A stretch of 42,680 nt of DNA from Candidatus Avacidaminococcus intestinavium (GCA_018714505.1 DVNI01000085.1:1-42680), one strand, 5' to 3'; counted from the first letter of the stretch, positions 26,623 through 35,971 are shown. Numbers and translations are program-made. The notes: generated by a model from the letters alone, not told the origin.

Positions 26623-27093
26623 CTAAAAAAACATGATTACTAACCGCGTTAAATAAAGCACAATGATAGCATCAATAATTGGCGTTAAAAACAAGACTGG
26701 ATAAAACAACTTGTTAGCATTCGTAACTAAAACGATGCGCGCAAAATGTCCCACCAAAGTTCCCATTGTTACACAAGCAGGTAAAAGCATAGTCGCCTGT
26801 GCAGCGTCGATTTTACCATCGCCAAATAAAGTTGCTGCAGCAGCACAGCCTGCCGCCTTTGAAAAGAAAGCTGCAATTAAGGCTACACTTGCGGCTCCTG
26901 GCAAACCAAAAACACCCATCACCGGATTTAAGAGATTACCAATAATCTCCATTGCTCCACTGATTTTTAAGAATTCGATTAATGCATAAGCCATGACCAT
27001 TGCCGGTGCAATCAGTTCTACACCAATATAGAAACCTTTTTTTGCACCCTTCATAAATTCTTCTACAATTGAAGTCTTTGCCTCATCCATCAA
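26623..27093 (-). CDS. Nucleoside-recognition (Gate) domain membrane protein, YjiG/SpmB-like
   Basis: 156 aa with about four hydrophobic segments and Gate-domain features (GLPGAASVALIAAFFSKAAGCAAAATLFGDG). Pairs with the upstream YjiH-like protein; their genes overlap by four bases (ATGA). The pair sits directly after an M20 peptidase gene, an arrangement common in Firmicutes, suggesting peptide- or amino-acid-linked transport. The substrate is not established. Confidence 0.8.
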   Translation of the reverse strand: MMDEAKTSIVEEFMKGAKKGFYIGVELIAPAMVMAYALIEFLKISGAMEIIGNLLNPVMGVFGLPGAASVALIAAFFSKAAGCAAAATLFGDGKIDAAQATMLLPACVTMGTLVGHFARIVLVTNANKLFYPVLFLTPIIDAIIVLYLTRLVIMFF

Positions 27094-27749
27094 GCACGCC
27101 CCCCTTCAACCAGAGGATGGCGTTTACGATAATAATGCAAATACAATCGAATTAAATTCGCACCAATAATTTTTACAATTACAATTAGCAAAATAACTAC
27201 GCCTAAAGGCAATATCGATATCGGTAGCAGCGGTGCGCCTGTACCGATAGTATTGGCAACCGCTGCTGAACCAGCGTATTGATAAGCAACAAAAATTGTT
27301 CTCTCATCATCAGTAATTAAACCATCTTCTACAAGTTCTTTGGTCATTACTGCCCCTACATCAGAGCTGGTAAAACTACTTACAAAAGCCAAACCACAAA
27401 CACCGGAAACACCCATTAGTGGCTTTAAAAGAGGTCTAAAGATTTTCTCCGCCGCTCTTAAAGCACCCAAGGACTCACAAACCTGAATAAGTCCTAGCGC
27501 TAACATAACCGTTGGTATGAGCGTTATCGTAAATAACAATCCTTCGCGAGCACCAAACCCACCCGCACCTTGGAAAATGTTTTTACTGCCAGCAATCGTG
27601 CCAAATTGACCGATTAACGCGGAAAAATCCAAAGCTCTTAAACCGGTGGGATTCTTCGCTAGCATTCCTGAAAAACAAATACAGATAAATAGTAAAGCCG
27701 CCCAGCCTTTCCACGTTACTTTCTCTTGATCATTTTTATTCGCAGTCAT
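27090..27749 (-). CDS. Nucleoside-recognition (Gate) domain membrane protein, YjiH/SpmA-like
   Basis: 219 aa with several membrane helices; GVCGLAFVSSFTSSDVGAVMTKELVEDG and YAGSAAVANTIGTGAPLLPISILPLG are family features. It forms the first half of a split YjiH-YjiG transporter-like unit. Starts ten bases after the M20 peptidase gene and overlaps the YjiG-like gene by four bases, so all three are one operon. Confidence 0.82.
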   Translation of the reverse strand: MTANKNDQEKVTWKGWAALLFICICFSGMLAKNPTGLRALDFSALIGQFGTIAGSKNIFQGAGGFGAREGLLFTITLIPTVMLALGLIQVCESLGALRAAEKIFRPLLKPLMGVSGVCGLAFVSSFTSSDVGAVMTKELVEDGLITDDERTIFVAYQYAGSAAVANTIGTGAPLLPISILPLGVVILLIVIVKIIGANLIRLYLHYYRKRHPLVEGGRA

Positions 27750-27759
27750 ATTTCACCTC

Positions 27760-28926
27760 TTAATTATTCTGGAATTCGTCCATTCTTAGAATCAATGCCG
27801 TTAATAGTTTTGCACGTTCAAAGATACTGTCAACGACGGCATACTCTGTTTTACTATGATTGTTAGCACCTTTTACCCCCATCGAGCACAAGGTTGGCAC
27901 GCCAGCAATAACAGTATACGCCGCATCAGAACCACCACCGGATTTCACAGGAACTGGTTTGCCAAAACCGTTTTCTTCACTAACTTTTGCCATGTAAGCA
28001 AAAAGATTTTCGACACCCTTAGTTGTTTGCATTGCTTGAATACCCACACGGAAATCCACTAATTCTGTAGTTGTGCCTTCAACATAAGTCTTAGCCAAAA
28101 CTTTTTCAATGCGCTCTTTGATTTCTGGTACCAAATTAGGATCTACATAACGCACATCGACCTGCACTTCACAATAATCAGGAACAGCATTAAAAACTAC
28201 GCCACCCTTAATAACACCAACATTAAAAGTAGTTTGTTCTTCCCAATTAGTTAGTTTTTGAATATCAATAACCTTATGCGCCATTTCTAAAATAGCACTA
28301 CGTCCACCTTTAGGATTATTACCAGCATGAGCGGCTACACCATGCACTACTACTTTAAAGGTCGCTGTACCTTTTCTACCCACAACAATAGAATTATCAA
28401 CAAAAGCAGTTTCGCAGTTAAAGGTCGCACCATAACCCTTAGCTTCCTGTTTAATTTTCTCAGCAGCATCTGAATGAACATGTCCGATTTCTTCGTCACC
28501 AGCAAACATAACTTTGATTGGACGATCATTGTAACCACAAGCGTGCAAGGCTTTAGCAGCAAAAAGAGCTGCTACAACGCCACCTTTCATATCTAAAACG
28601 CCAGGACCATAAGCCTTACCATCTTCAATCTTGAACGGTCTTTTGGCAACTTCACCTTTAGGAAAAACTGTATCTAAATGTCCCATTAAAATTGCACCCG
28701 GTTTATCACCACCAGCATAGTTACCAACAACCATGTTCCCGGCTTTTTCATATTCATATACGTGCGTTTGGGCACCATTTTTTTCCAATTCTTCGCGAAC
28801 TCTGTTAATAACAGCATCTACGCCCTCAATATCTTGGGAACCGCTTTCCATATTAACAAGTTCTTCCCATAATGACAATATTTCTTTCTTATTGTCATCA
28901 ATAAAACTAAATACTTTTTCTTTCAT
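27760..28926 (-). CDS. M20 family metallopeptidase (glutamate carboxypeptidase/CPG2-like)
   Basis: 388-aa zinc hydrolase with the M20 ligand set: MGHLDTVFPKG (His, then Asp), GPGVLDMKGGVVAAL (bridging Asp), FAGDEEIGHVHS (catalytic Glu-Glu), FNCETAF and the C-terminal GANNHSKTEYA (His). A dimerisation insert covers ~residues 185-290 (VHGVAAHAGNNPKGGRSAI). Closest known type is carboxypeptidase G2, which frees C-terminal glutamate. No signal peptide, so cytoplasmic. First gene of the operon with the YjiH/YjiG pair. Confidence 0.9.
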   Translation of the reverse strand: MKEKVFSFIDDNKKEILSLWEELVNMESGSQDIEGVDAVINRVREELEKNGAQTHVYEYEKAGNMVVGNYAGGDKPGAILMGHLDTVFPKGEVAKRPFKIEDGKAYGPGVLDMKGGVVAALFAAKALHACGYNDRPIKVMFAGDEEIGHVHSDAAEKIKQEAKGYGATFNCETAFVDNSIVVGRKGTATFKVVVHGVAAHAGNNPKGGRSAILEMAHKVIDIQKLTNWEEQTTFNVGVIKGGVVFNAVPDYCEVQVDVRYVDPNLVPEIKERIEKVLAKTYVEGTTTELVDFRVGIQAMQTTKGVENLFAYMAKVSEENGFGKPVPVKSGGGSDAAYTVIAGVPTLCSMGVKGANNHSKTEYAVVDSIFERAKLLTALILRMDEFQNN

Positions 28927-29051
28927 GATAAAACCTCCCTAAAGAATATACTAATCAGTTTAACAAAATCAAACAGATTATATCATAGATTAACCAAAAA
29001 TTACGTTTTTCCTGCTAGAATTAAAAGAAAAATGTCCAATAAAAGCTATTT

Positions 29052-30509
29052 TTATTTATTTACTACTTTTTCTACAAAAATCTTATGCGCTTGTTTTTCT
29101 GCTTCTATATAACTCAACGTTGGCATCGGCGTTCGCAAATTCGCATATTCCCGTTGCCATTTAATCGCCCTTCCCTCTTCATCCTTACGCATACGTACGC
29201 CCCACATAGACGAACTAACTGAGAATAAATCTATATAGCGATGCGGGCCAATACCGACAAATGGTTTAAAAAGAACCTTAGTCGTGCTTTCAGCTGCTTT
29301 TTCTGTTATTTCATGCGGATAAAGCTCCAAAGCTTTACTCTTCGGATAGGGCTCGATGTACGTCACACTAGCGATGCCCGCTGCAATCAAATGCTTAGCA
29401 CAATTATGGCAAGGAAACGTAGTAACGTATAACGCCGCCCCTTTACAAGAGATATTATTACGCGCACACATAAGCAAAGCCTCCATCTCTCCATGCACAA
29501 CACGCCCATATTCAGTTAAACTTCCAACTCCAGCATTTTTAATTTTAGTAACTAATTCCGCATTTTTTTCTAACCCTAACTCCCTTAAAATCGCATCAAT
29601 AATTTTTTGTTGTTCTATTTTGTTAGAATCGTAGCCCAGCTTATAATCTCGACCCTCTTCTTCATCACAATAAGCCCTCTGCTCTTCGCTCCACAGCGGC
29701 CAATAAAGTCCGCCGCCAAACTTCGGACAATCATTCACGCCCGATGCGACAATCTCTTCTTCCTTCGTAATCACCGCGCCAATCTGCCGCGATAAATCAG
29801 CAGACCGTAATGACGCAGCATACGCCATAAACATCGCATATTCGTCAAAAGTCGGCGTCAGAAACGGTGCTCCAAAAAGCAAGTCAAGAAACCGATAAAT
29901 ACTGTTTTTTAATTCCATCTCCGAATCATCAGCCACAATAAAACAATCCGCATTTTGAAATGCCGCCTGCGTATGCTGACCATGCCCAATATCTTCATTA
30001 GCGTCTTGCGCTAACAACTCTTGTGCAGATGCCTTGGACATTTTTTTCTGTTGCTCTAAATATTGTAATCTATTCTCAAGTGTACTCGTTACCCCTAAGA
30101 GATAAAAACCAACACCATATACTGCACGTAAAAAAGCAATTTCCTCCGGATGCTTTAACGATTTAATAATATACGCCGTCCGTGCTTTAGGCTGCGGTGC
30201 CTGCTCATTACGACCCGCAAGAATCTTCGATAAAACACCTTTCATCAAGATTGAATTATCCTTCTTACCCGCACGCACACTATTACCAAGTGCGATTTGC
30301 GCTTTTATTCGTTCATATTCATCTTGCCACTTAACTTGCTGAGGCGCTAACTTTACTAAAACATCTTGCGCGATATTAATAACTTCCGTCCGATAAGCAA
30401 ATTTTGCCAAATGTTCTTTAATATGCTTAATTGTAGCTTTAGTATCCGTACCAATCGGACTAATAATCCCGATAACAAGTTCACCGTTTATTTTGTCACC
30501 TAAAAACAT
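29052..30509 (-). CDS. Anti-phage dCTP deaminase-like protein (AvcD/DCD type)
   Basis: 485 aa with two parts. The N-terminal ~220 residues resemble a P-loop nucleotide-kinase fold (LVIGIISPIGTDTKATIKHIKEHL at the start), but the loop lacks the usual GK(S/T). The C-terminal half is a deoxycytidylate-deaminase domain: SRQIGAVITKEEEIVASGVND, zinc/proton-shuttle motif VVHGEMEALL (His-Glu) and TTFPCHNCAKHLI (PCxxC). This fusion matches the phage-defence dCTP deaminases, which deplete dCTP after infection. Vibrio AvcD is held in check by an sRNA (AvcI); no such RNA was recognised here. Stand-alone gene. Confidence 0.83.
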   Translation of the reverse strand: MFLGDKINGELVIGIISPIGTDTKATIKHIKEHLAKFAYRTEVINIAQDVLVKLAPQQVKWQDEYERIKAQIALGNSVRAGKKDNSILMKGVLSKILAGRNEQAPQPKARTAYIIKSLKHPEEIAFLRAVYGVGFYLLGVTSTLENRLQYLEQQKKMSKASAQELLAQDANEDIGHGQHTQAAFQNADCFIVADDSEMELKNSIYRFLDLLFGAPFLTPTFDEYAMFMAYAASLRSADLSRQIGAVITKEEEIVASGVNDCPKFGGGLYWPLWSEEQRAYCDEEEGRDYKLGYDSNKIEQQKIIDAILRELGLEKNAELVTKIKNAGVGSLTEYGRVVHGEMEALLMCARNNISCKGAALYVTTFPCHNCAKHLIAAGIASVTYIEPYPKSKALELYPHEITEKAAESTTKVLFKPFVGIGPHRYIDLFSVSSSMWGVRMRKDEEGRAIKWQREYANLRTPMPTLSYIEAEKQAHKIFVEKVVNK

Positions 30510-30562
30510 CTCATCACCTATTTCAAAAAAATAAATACGTTACCAAACAGCTTTTGCTCACT

Positions 30563-30584
30563 TCTTTATTGTATCATAAAGAAC
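30563..30584. promoter_or_regulatory. Small inverted repeat upstream of the dCTP deaminase gene
   Basis: TTCTTTAT (30563-30570) and ATAAAGAA (30577-30584) around six bases, within the likely promoter of the deaminase gene (TACAAT on the minus strand lies inside it). A possible operator. Confidence 0.35.
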
Positions 30585-30718
30585 TCTTAATGCAGAAAAT
30601 CCTAGCTTTTTTACTACAAAAAAATCTCCACTTTACTCTCTGCTTACTTCTCAAATCAAACATTTAGCACTATAATTGTACAAAAGAATATTTTTAATTT
30701 AGGAAGGACTGGAAAAAA

Positions 30719-31948
30719 ATGTCAGAAAAAATTGATACAGATAAAAACAAAAGTTTTTTTCGCTATATTGGCCCCGGTATTTTAGTTACCGTTGGCTTTA
30801 TCGATCCCGGCAACTGGGCCGTCAATCTAGCAGCAGGCGCCGATTACGGCTACAGCCTGCTTTGGGTAATCACGCTCTCCACCCTGATGCTGATTTTATT
30901 ACAACACAATGTAGCCCATCTAGGCATCGTCACCGGGCAATGCTTAGCCGAAGCCGCTACCACCTTTTTTAAACCAACCGTTTCACGCTTTTTACTAGGC
31001 ACTGCACTCATTGCCGTCGTTGCCACCTCGCTCGCCGAACTCTTAGGTGCCGCTATCGCCCTCAATATGCTTTTTAAAATACCGATTATCCTCGGCGCCA
31101 TGCTTACGGCCCTCTTATGCACAATAATGCTCTGGACTAATGCCTATCGCCGCTTAGAAATGTGGATTGCAGGCTTTGTTTCGCTAATCGCTTTTTCCTA
31201 TTTATTCGAATTATCTTTAGTCAAGGTCAATTGGCCACTCGCTGCTACCGGCTGGGTAACACCAGCCTTGCCCTCCGGCTCCGTTTTTTTAGTCATGGGC
31301 ATACTCGGTGCCGTCATCATGCCCCACAACCTCTTCTTACACTCCGAAGTCATTCAAAGTCGCCAATGGAATCTAGAAGACAAAGTCTTAATCGTCAAAC
31401 AATTACGCTATGAGTTTCTCGATACCATTTTCTCTATGAGCATTGGCTGGGCAATTAATAGTGCGATGATTCTCCTTGCCGCCGCCACCTTCTTTGCTCA
31501 TGGCGTCCGAGTTACCGAATTACAACAAGCCCAAGAAATGCTCATACCACTACTTGGCGAACACGCTGCAATCATCTTTGCCATCGCCCTTTTATTCGCC
31601 GGTATTGCCTCTACAACTACGGCCGGTATGGCAGGAGCAACGATTTTGGCCGGCTTATTTAATAAATCCTACGATATGAAAGACAGCTATTCACGCTGGG
31701 GACTCGTTGTTTCCTATGTTCCAGCCCTCTTTACCCTCTCTTTCATCACCGATCCTTTTTACGGACTAATCTTATCCCAAGCACTACTCAGTATTCAATT
31801 ACCCTTCACCATTTTTATGCAGCTCTATCTTACCAGTTCACCACAAGTAATGGGACAATATGTTAACCAACGCGCTACTAAATATCTACTATTTACAGTA
31901 GGACTTCTCGTCACTGTACTTAATCTCTTTTTGATTTACGAAAGCTAA
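30719..31948 (+). CDS. Nramp-family divalent metal transporter (MntH-like)
   Basis: 409-aa carrier with about eleven helices. The metal-site motifs are present: GFIDPGNWAVN in helix 1 and AVIMPHNLFLHS in helix 6 (Met as soft ligand), as in Mn2+/Fe2+ transporters driven by protons. A typical transport signature, TTAGMAGATILAG, follows. Ribosome site AGGAAGG lies before ATG at 30719, with a TATAAT-like -10 at 30672-30677. It converges on the AtoE-like gene and shares a palindromic terminator with it. Confidence 0.9.
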   Translation: MSEKIDTDKNKSFFRYIGPGILVTVGFIDPGNWAVNLAAGADYGYSLLWVITLSTLMLILLQHNVAHLGIVTGQCLAEAATTFFKPTVSRFLLGTALIAVVATSLAELLGAAIALNMLFKIPIILGAMLTALLCTIMLWTNAYRRLEMWIAGFVSLIAFSYLFELSLVKVNWPLAATGWVTPALPSGSVFLVMGILGAVIMPHNLFLHSEVIQSRQWNLEDKVLIVKQLRYEFLDTIFSMSIGWAINSAMILLAAATFFAHGVRVTELQQAQEMLIPLLGEHAAIIFAIALLFAGIASTTTAGMAGATILAGLFNKSYDMKDSYSRWGLVVSYVPALFTLSFITDPFYGLILSQALLSIQLPFTIFMQLYLTSSPQVMGQYVNQRATKYLLFTVGLLVTVLNLFLIYES

Positions 31949-31949
31949 G

Positions 31950-31984
31950 AAAATAAGACAGGGACCGTCCCCCTGTCTTATTTT
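31950..31984. terminator. Palindromic REP-like terminator between convergent genes
   Basis: AAAATAAGACAGGG (31950-31963) pairs perfectly with CCCTGTCTTATTTT (31971-31984) around ACCGTCC. It contains the REP-like core GGGACCGTCCCCC. It begins two bases after the Nramp stop and overlaps the stop codon of the AtoE-like gene (31983-31985). Confidence 0.9.
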
Positions 31985-33371
31985 AAAAAGGCAAATATAT
32001 TAATCCTGCTAACATAATAACTCCTAAAACCAAAAACGAAATAAAAGAATACGCCGCAAAATCTCTAAATTCTAGACCAGCGACTGCAATAAATGGAATC
32101 GCAAAAAAAGGCTGAATTAAGTTGGCCCAGTCACACCCAAACATATAAGCCGTCACGACTTTAGAGATTGGTATCCCTAAGTTGTTCGCTGCAGGCACTA
32201 AAAACGGTGCAACAACCGCCCACTTACTACCACCCGAAGGAATAAAATAACCAACTGCACCAGTTAAAAGCGCTACGACTCCAGTAAAAGTTTCATGTGT
32301 ACTAAACCCGATTATCCAATTAGAAAAAACATCGACTAATCCAGTATGCGTCATAATCCCAAAGATTCCCGCATAAAATGGAAACTGGATAATAATACCG
32401 GTTGCCGCCGACGTTGACTCTTTCACTGCCGCAAGCAGTTTTGCCGGCGTACCATACAGCAAAATAATTAACATTAAAAAGATTGTATTTAAAATATTAA
32501 TGTCCAGCGACTTACCTTGGCTAACAAAATGATAATACAAATAACCAACAAACATTATGCCCACAATATAGGACAAATAAGGCGTATTAGTTAACCACTG
32601 GCTCGGTGTCTCGATTTTTGTAGCAGCTACTACCTTATTTTCCATTTCCAAGGCAAAAAAGTCCGGTCGCAATTCACGCATTGTCTTTACTTTTGCTAAA
32701 TCTTTTGGCACGAGAAACACCGCGTACAAAAGAACCACTGCGATAAAAGAAATCGCGGTCAGCGTCAGTGTATATGAACTAAACAAGGTTTCAGCGACAG
32801 GAATAACCCCAATTTCTTTCACCATAAAATGCGTCGGTGTCGCTACTAATAACGGTGCCGAGCCCGATAATCCCATATGAAAGAAATAATAGGAAGTCCA
32901 GTTCGCACCACAAAGCAAACGATAATCAACTTTAATTCCTTTGTAATCAGCCTGTTTGCCCAATTCTTTTGCTAATAAAGCGGCAAAAACCAAGCCAAAG
33001 CCCCAATTGAGATAATACGCAATCGAAGAAAAAACCACGCCCCACAAATAAACTTGTACACTACTACTCGGCATCATACAAATTGCTCGCATCAGCCTTT
33101 GACAAATCGGCGTTGTCGCCAATGCATAACCCGTAATAACGATCAACACCATTTGCATCGAAAATTCTAATAACACCCAAAACCCCTGCCCCCAAGCTTG
33201 CACAACTTCATAGGGCGTAGATGGCGTCAACGTTATTGCTAAAAGCAGAGCAAGCAGCGTTAAAGTCAAAGCAATGACATATGAATCAGGAATCCAATTA
33301 TGCGCAAAGTTATTTATTCTTTCAACAATTCCTTGAGAAGTACCTTGAGCTTTTCCATGTTCATCACTCAT
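31983..33371 (-). CDS. Short-chain fatty acid transporter, AtoE family
   Basis: 462-aa membrane carrier with about eleven helices. AtoE features: N-terminal NNFAHNWIPDSYVIALTLTLLAL, LNWGFGLVFAALLAKELGKQ, FPFYAGIFGIMTHTGL and FIPSGGSKWAVVAPFLVPAANNLGIP. Moves butyrate, acetoacetate or similar acids. Lies 11 bases downstream of the amidase gene on the same strand, so probably the product or substrate of the amidase is what it carries, an inference. Confidence 0.9.
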   Translation of the reverse strand: MSDEHGKAQGTSQGIVERINNFAHNWIPDSYVIALTLTLLALLLAITLTPSTPYEVVQAWGQGFWVLLEFSMQMVLIVITGYALATTPICQRLMRAICMMPSSSVQVYLWGVVFSSIAYYLNWGFGLVFAALLAKELGKQADYKGIKVDYRLLCGANWTSYYFFHMGLSGSAPLLVATPTHFMVKEIGVIPVAETLFSSYTLTLTAISFIAVVLLYAVFLVPKDLAKVKTMRELRPDFFALEMENKVVAATKIETPSQWLTNTPYLSYIVGIMFVGYLYYHFVSQGKSLDINILNTIFLMLIILLYGTPAKLLAAVKESTSAATGIIIQFPFYAGIFGIMTHTGLVDVFSNWIIGFSTHETFTGVVALLTGAVGYFIPSGGSKWAVVAPFLVPAANNLGIPISKVVTAYMFGCDWANLIQPFFAIPFIAVAGLEFRDFAAYSFISFLVLGVIMLAGLIYLPF

Positions 33372-33382
33372 TATTATCCCCC

Positions 33383-34855
33383 CTACGCAAAAGGCGTGCT
33401 AAGCGGCAACCTTCTTGCCTTAGTATGTTGTTCAAAAGAATAGGCAATTGCAATCAACCGCCCCTCGTCCCACGGTCTGCCAAAAATCTCAAGACCAACA
33501 GGAACGCCAATTGCTGCCTCTCGATTAGGTGCAGTGAACCCTGCAGGCACTACGATAGAAGGGAAACCAGTAACCGAACCTAAAGCACCATTACGTTCCG
33601 CTTGAATTTCGCCAACTGGTACAACTAGGCGCTTTTGATGCGGGTAAACTAACGCATCAACATCCATCCTAGCCATAAGTTCCAGTATCATTTTTTGCAA
33701 TTCGGCACGTTTAATCAAACGCTGTTTATACTCAGCAGTGCCCGTACTTAAGCTTTGCGCTTGTTTAATATTTTCTTCAATGCTTGACGAATATTCTCCC
33801 GAGTCGATAATTGCTTGCAGCGAATGGTACTTAATTCGTGAACCTTGCGCTTGTAAATACTGATTCAAATGCTCCTTAAGATCATAAAGATGCACGCTAA
33901 TATCGTTAACCAAAGCACCAGAATCAATTTCTTCCGTAATATCAAAAACTTCGGCGCCCGCTTGTTTGATGCTCTCAATAGCCTCCTCCATCACCCGATT
34001 CACTTCCTGATGAATAGCGTCTTGCCCGAAGAAACTTCTTAGCACACCGATTTTTCTGCCTTGTAAGCCATCTTTGTACAGATAGCTACTATATTGTTCT
34101 TTCCTCCCGTAAGCCCATGCGGTAGAGCAGTCATCAGGGTCAAAACCAGCAATTACTTCTAGTGTGCGTGCCGCATCGGTTACCGTCCGGCAAATAGGGC
34201 CAGCCGTGTCTTGCGTTAGCGAATAAGGAATAATTCCATTACGACTTACTAAGCCTAAAGTCGGGCGAATACCGACGATACTATTAGCCGAAGCTGGTGA
34301 ACGCACTGAATTAATGGTATCCGTACCAATACCAATAATACCGTAGTTAGCAGCCACTGCAGCACCAGTCCCACCACTAGACCCCCCTGGCGTACGCCTC
34401 AAATCATAAGGATTTAAAGTTTGTCCACCCAAAGAACTCGTTGTTTCACCCCAAACTGCAAACTCATGCAAATTAGTCTTCGCCAAAATAATGGCACCCG
34501 CCTCCTTTAAGAGCTTGACAATATGTGCATCAGCTGCCGGCTGAAAATCCCGCAACGCCAAAGAACCCGCTGTCGTAATCATATCCGCAGTATCAACATT
34601 ATCTTTTAGTAATACCGCAATCCCATGTAAAGGGCCCTTGAATCCATGCTCCCGATAATACTCGTCAAGCGCTGCCGCTTCGGCTCTAACCTTGGGATTC
34701 ACCAAGATAACCGCATTAAGAGCAGGCCCCTGTTGATCAAACTTTTCAATTCTTGCTAAATACCAATCTACGAGTTCCCGTACGGTCAGTTCACCCGCCT
34801 CAATCGCTCGATGCACCTCTTCAATTCCCGCCTCAGGAAAAACAAATTTTGCCAT
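33383..34855 (-). CDS. Amidase signature-family hydrolase
   Basis: About 490 aa. The Ser-cisSer-Lys triad is complete: Lys in GIAVLLKDNVDTA, cis-Ser in TPGGSSGGTGAAVAA, and nucleophile Ser in GTDTINSVRSPASANSIVG. The family hydrolyses amides; the organisation is not that of GatCAB. Substrate unknown. The frame extends to 34876, but AAGGAGG stands just before ATG at 34853-34855 (MAKFVFPEAG), which is taken as start. Transcript leader of ~185 bases includes a terminator-like hairpin. Followed by an AtoE-type carrier. Confidence 0.87.
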   Translation of the reverse strand: MAKFVFPEAGIEEVHRAIEAGELTVRELVDWYLARIEKFDQQGPALNAVILVNPKVRAEAAALDEYYREHGFKGPLHGIAVLLKDNVDTADMITTAGSLALRDFQPAADAHIVKLLKEAGAIILAKTNLHEFAVWGETTSSLGGQTLNPYDLRRTPGGSSGGTGAAVAANYGIIGIGTDTINSVRSPASANSIVGIRPTLGLVSRNGIIPYSLTQDTAGPICRTVTDAARTLEVIAGFDPDDCSTAWAYGRKEQYSSYLYKDGLQGRKIGVLRSFFGQDAIHQEVNRVMEEAIESIKQAGAEVFDITEEIDSGALVNDISVHLYDLKEHLNQYLQAQGSRIKYHSLQAIIDSGEYSSSIEENIKQAQSLSTGTAEYKQRLIKRAELQKMILELMARMDVDALVYPHQKRLVVPVGEIQAERNGALGSVTGFPSIVVPAGFTAPNREAAIGVPVGLEIFGRPWDEGRLIAIAYSFEQHTKARRLPLSTPFA

Positions 34856-34900
34856 TATTTCCGCCTCCTTTTGCACATTAACTTAAAAAATAAAAACAAA

Positions 34901-34928
34901 AACCTCTCCCAAATTAATAGGAGAGGTT
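34901..34928 (-). terminator. Terminator hairpin in the amidase leader
   Basis: AACCTCTCC (34901-34909) pairs with GGAGAGGTT (34920-34928), followed on the minus strand by TTTGTTTTTA. It could end the hutX-like transcript or act as an attenuator, because AGAGGTT upstream (minus strand, 34966-34972) can pair with the hairpin's first arm. Confidence 0.75.
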
Positions 34929-35046
34929 CAAAAATCGACCATAAGCAAACCCACGAGCATTCTAAAACCTCTACCTTTTTCATAAAGAAAAATTGTTTTG
35001 AAGCGTTGTGTCGCTATTTAAAAAATAATTTTGTTAAATCTTTAAT

Positions 35047-35077
35047 TGTAGTATAACATGCGAGCTTAATGCTTGTC
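35047..35077 (-). promoter_or_regulatory. Promoter candidate for the amidase transcript
   Basis: On the minus strand TAGACA, an 18-base spacer and TATACT (the latter near 35048-35053). It would give a ~190-base leader before the amidase gene. Confidence 0.5.
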
Positions 35078-35120
35078 TATTTTAACGCTTTAGCTGATAG
35101 TTGCCTGCAGTAACGAACAG

Positions 35121-35150
35121 AATCAGACAAAAAAGGACCGTCCCCCTGTC
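35121..35150. repeat. REP-like element at the 3' end of the hutX-like gene
   Basis: Copy of the dispersed element (TCAGACAAAAAAGGACCG then TCCCCCTGTC). Read on the minus strand, its TGACAGGGGG end supplies the TGA stop codon (35149-35151) of the hutX-like gene. Confidence 0.85.
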
Positions 35151-35640
35151 ATAAAGAGGCTTGCAATTTATTATACGCATCTATTTGTGCTAGAATATGT
35201 TTTTTATCTTCGCCTCTTCCAAGATAAATCTTAAACATACTATCACCCTGCTTATCAAAAAACTGGATAGACAAAGATTCCATGCCCATAGCCGCTTTCT
35301 GAACAAAACAAATATGTGCCAAGTTAGCAACGTTAATATGTCCACTAATCGGCGACACATCATGCGCAAAATTAAAATAACCGCGACCATAAGTACCTTG
35401 TGGTACTATGCCCTTAATTTCTGCAATGACAGACCCGTTACGCACAATAAAAGTAATCTCACCCCAGTTCGTAACCTCTTGCATAATTTTGTCAAATGCC
35501 GCAGCATCGACTTCCTGCATTACTTCACTCGTCAATTGACTAACAACAGCCCATTCGCTCACGCCTAACTCTTGTGCAATCATTGTAGGAAATGCATTAG
35601 GCTGTTTTACCAATGCTTCGCGAATCTTCTCGTTAACCAT
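35149..35640 (-). CDS. HutX-like cytosolic haem carrier
   Basis: About 163 aa. The C-terminal two thirds match the HutX/ChuX family: VRNGSVIAEIKG, PQGTYGRGYFNFAHDVSPISGHINVANLAHICFVQKAAMGMES and MFKIYLGRGEDKK. The N-terminus is a short winged-helix-like region. In relatives it traffics haem in the cytosol beside the HutZ/HutW degradation system, which is not in this window. The frame starts at 35649, but AGG abuts that ATG. ATG at 35640 has GAGAGG nine bases upstream and is preferred. Confidence 0.82.
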   Translation of the reverse strand: MVNEKIREALVKQPNAFPTMIAQELGVSEWAVVSQLTSEVMQEVDAAAFDKIMQEVTNWGEITFIVRNGSVIAEIKGIVPQGTYGRGYFNFAHDVSPISGHINVANLAHICFVQKAAMGMESLSIQFFDKQGDSMFKIYLGRGEDKKHILAQIDAYNKLQASL

Positions 35641-35649
35641 TCTATTCAT

Positions 35650-35851
35650 CCTCTCATTATTAATTTTATAGACTTACTTATAGTATTAGTTTCCACTATT
35701 TGCATTTTACCATAAAACATAAAAATGGTTATAGAAAAGAACAATCCCATGTCTAACGCTGTCTACATTTTCAATCTCAAATATATAAAAAAAGCTAAAG
35801 TATATGGCTATTCAACTAATTTTTTAAGTATCAATACTAATATTTAAAAGC
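35650..35851. other. Intergenic region, nothing recognised
   Basis: About 200 AT-rich bases upstream of the hutX-like gene and left of the islet repeat. They should hold the hutX-like promoter. No gene or clear structure seen. Confidence 0.5.
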
Positions 35852-35971
35852 AAACAAAGCTACCGTCATACTGATTATCTCATCAATATGGCGGTAGCTT
35901 CTATTTTTCAACGTATTAACTTCATAATCTAACCAAAATCAGACAAAAAAGGACCGTCCCCCTGTCTACCT
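35852..35971. repeat. Left direct repeat of the islet (terminator hairpin plus REP-like element)
   Basis: Matches 39204-39324 with four differences (three substitutions and one T insertion) over ~120 bases. Contains a hairpin (AAGCTACCGTCATA with TATGGCGGTAGCTT, one wobble) followed by the REP-like element (35935-35967). Homology ends abruptly where the jetD remnant begins. Confidence 0.95.

Noticed and set aside
34860-34983. Leader peptide with Trp codons (MKKVEVLECSWVCLWS) upstream of the amidase
   Set aside because: No ribosome binding site before the ATG at 34983 and no link of the amidase to tryptophan.
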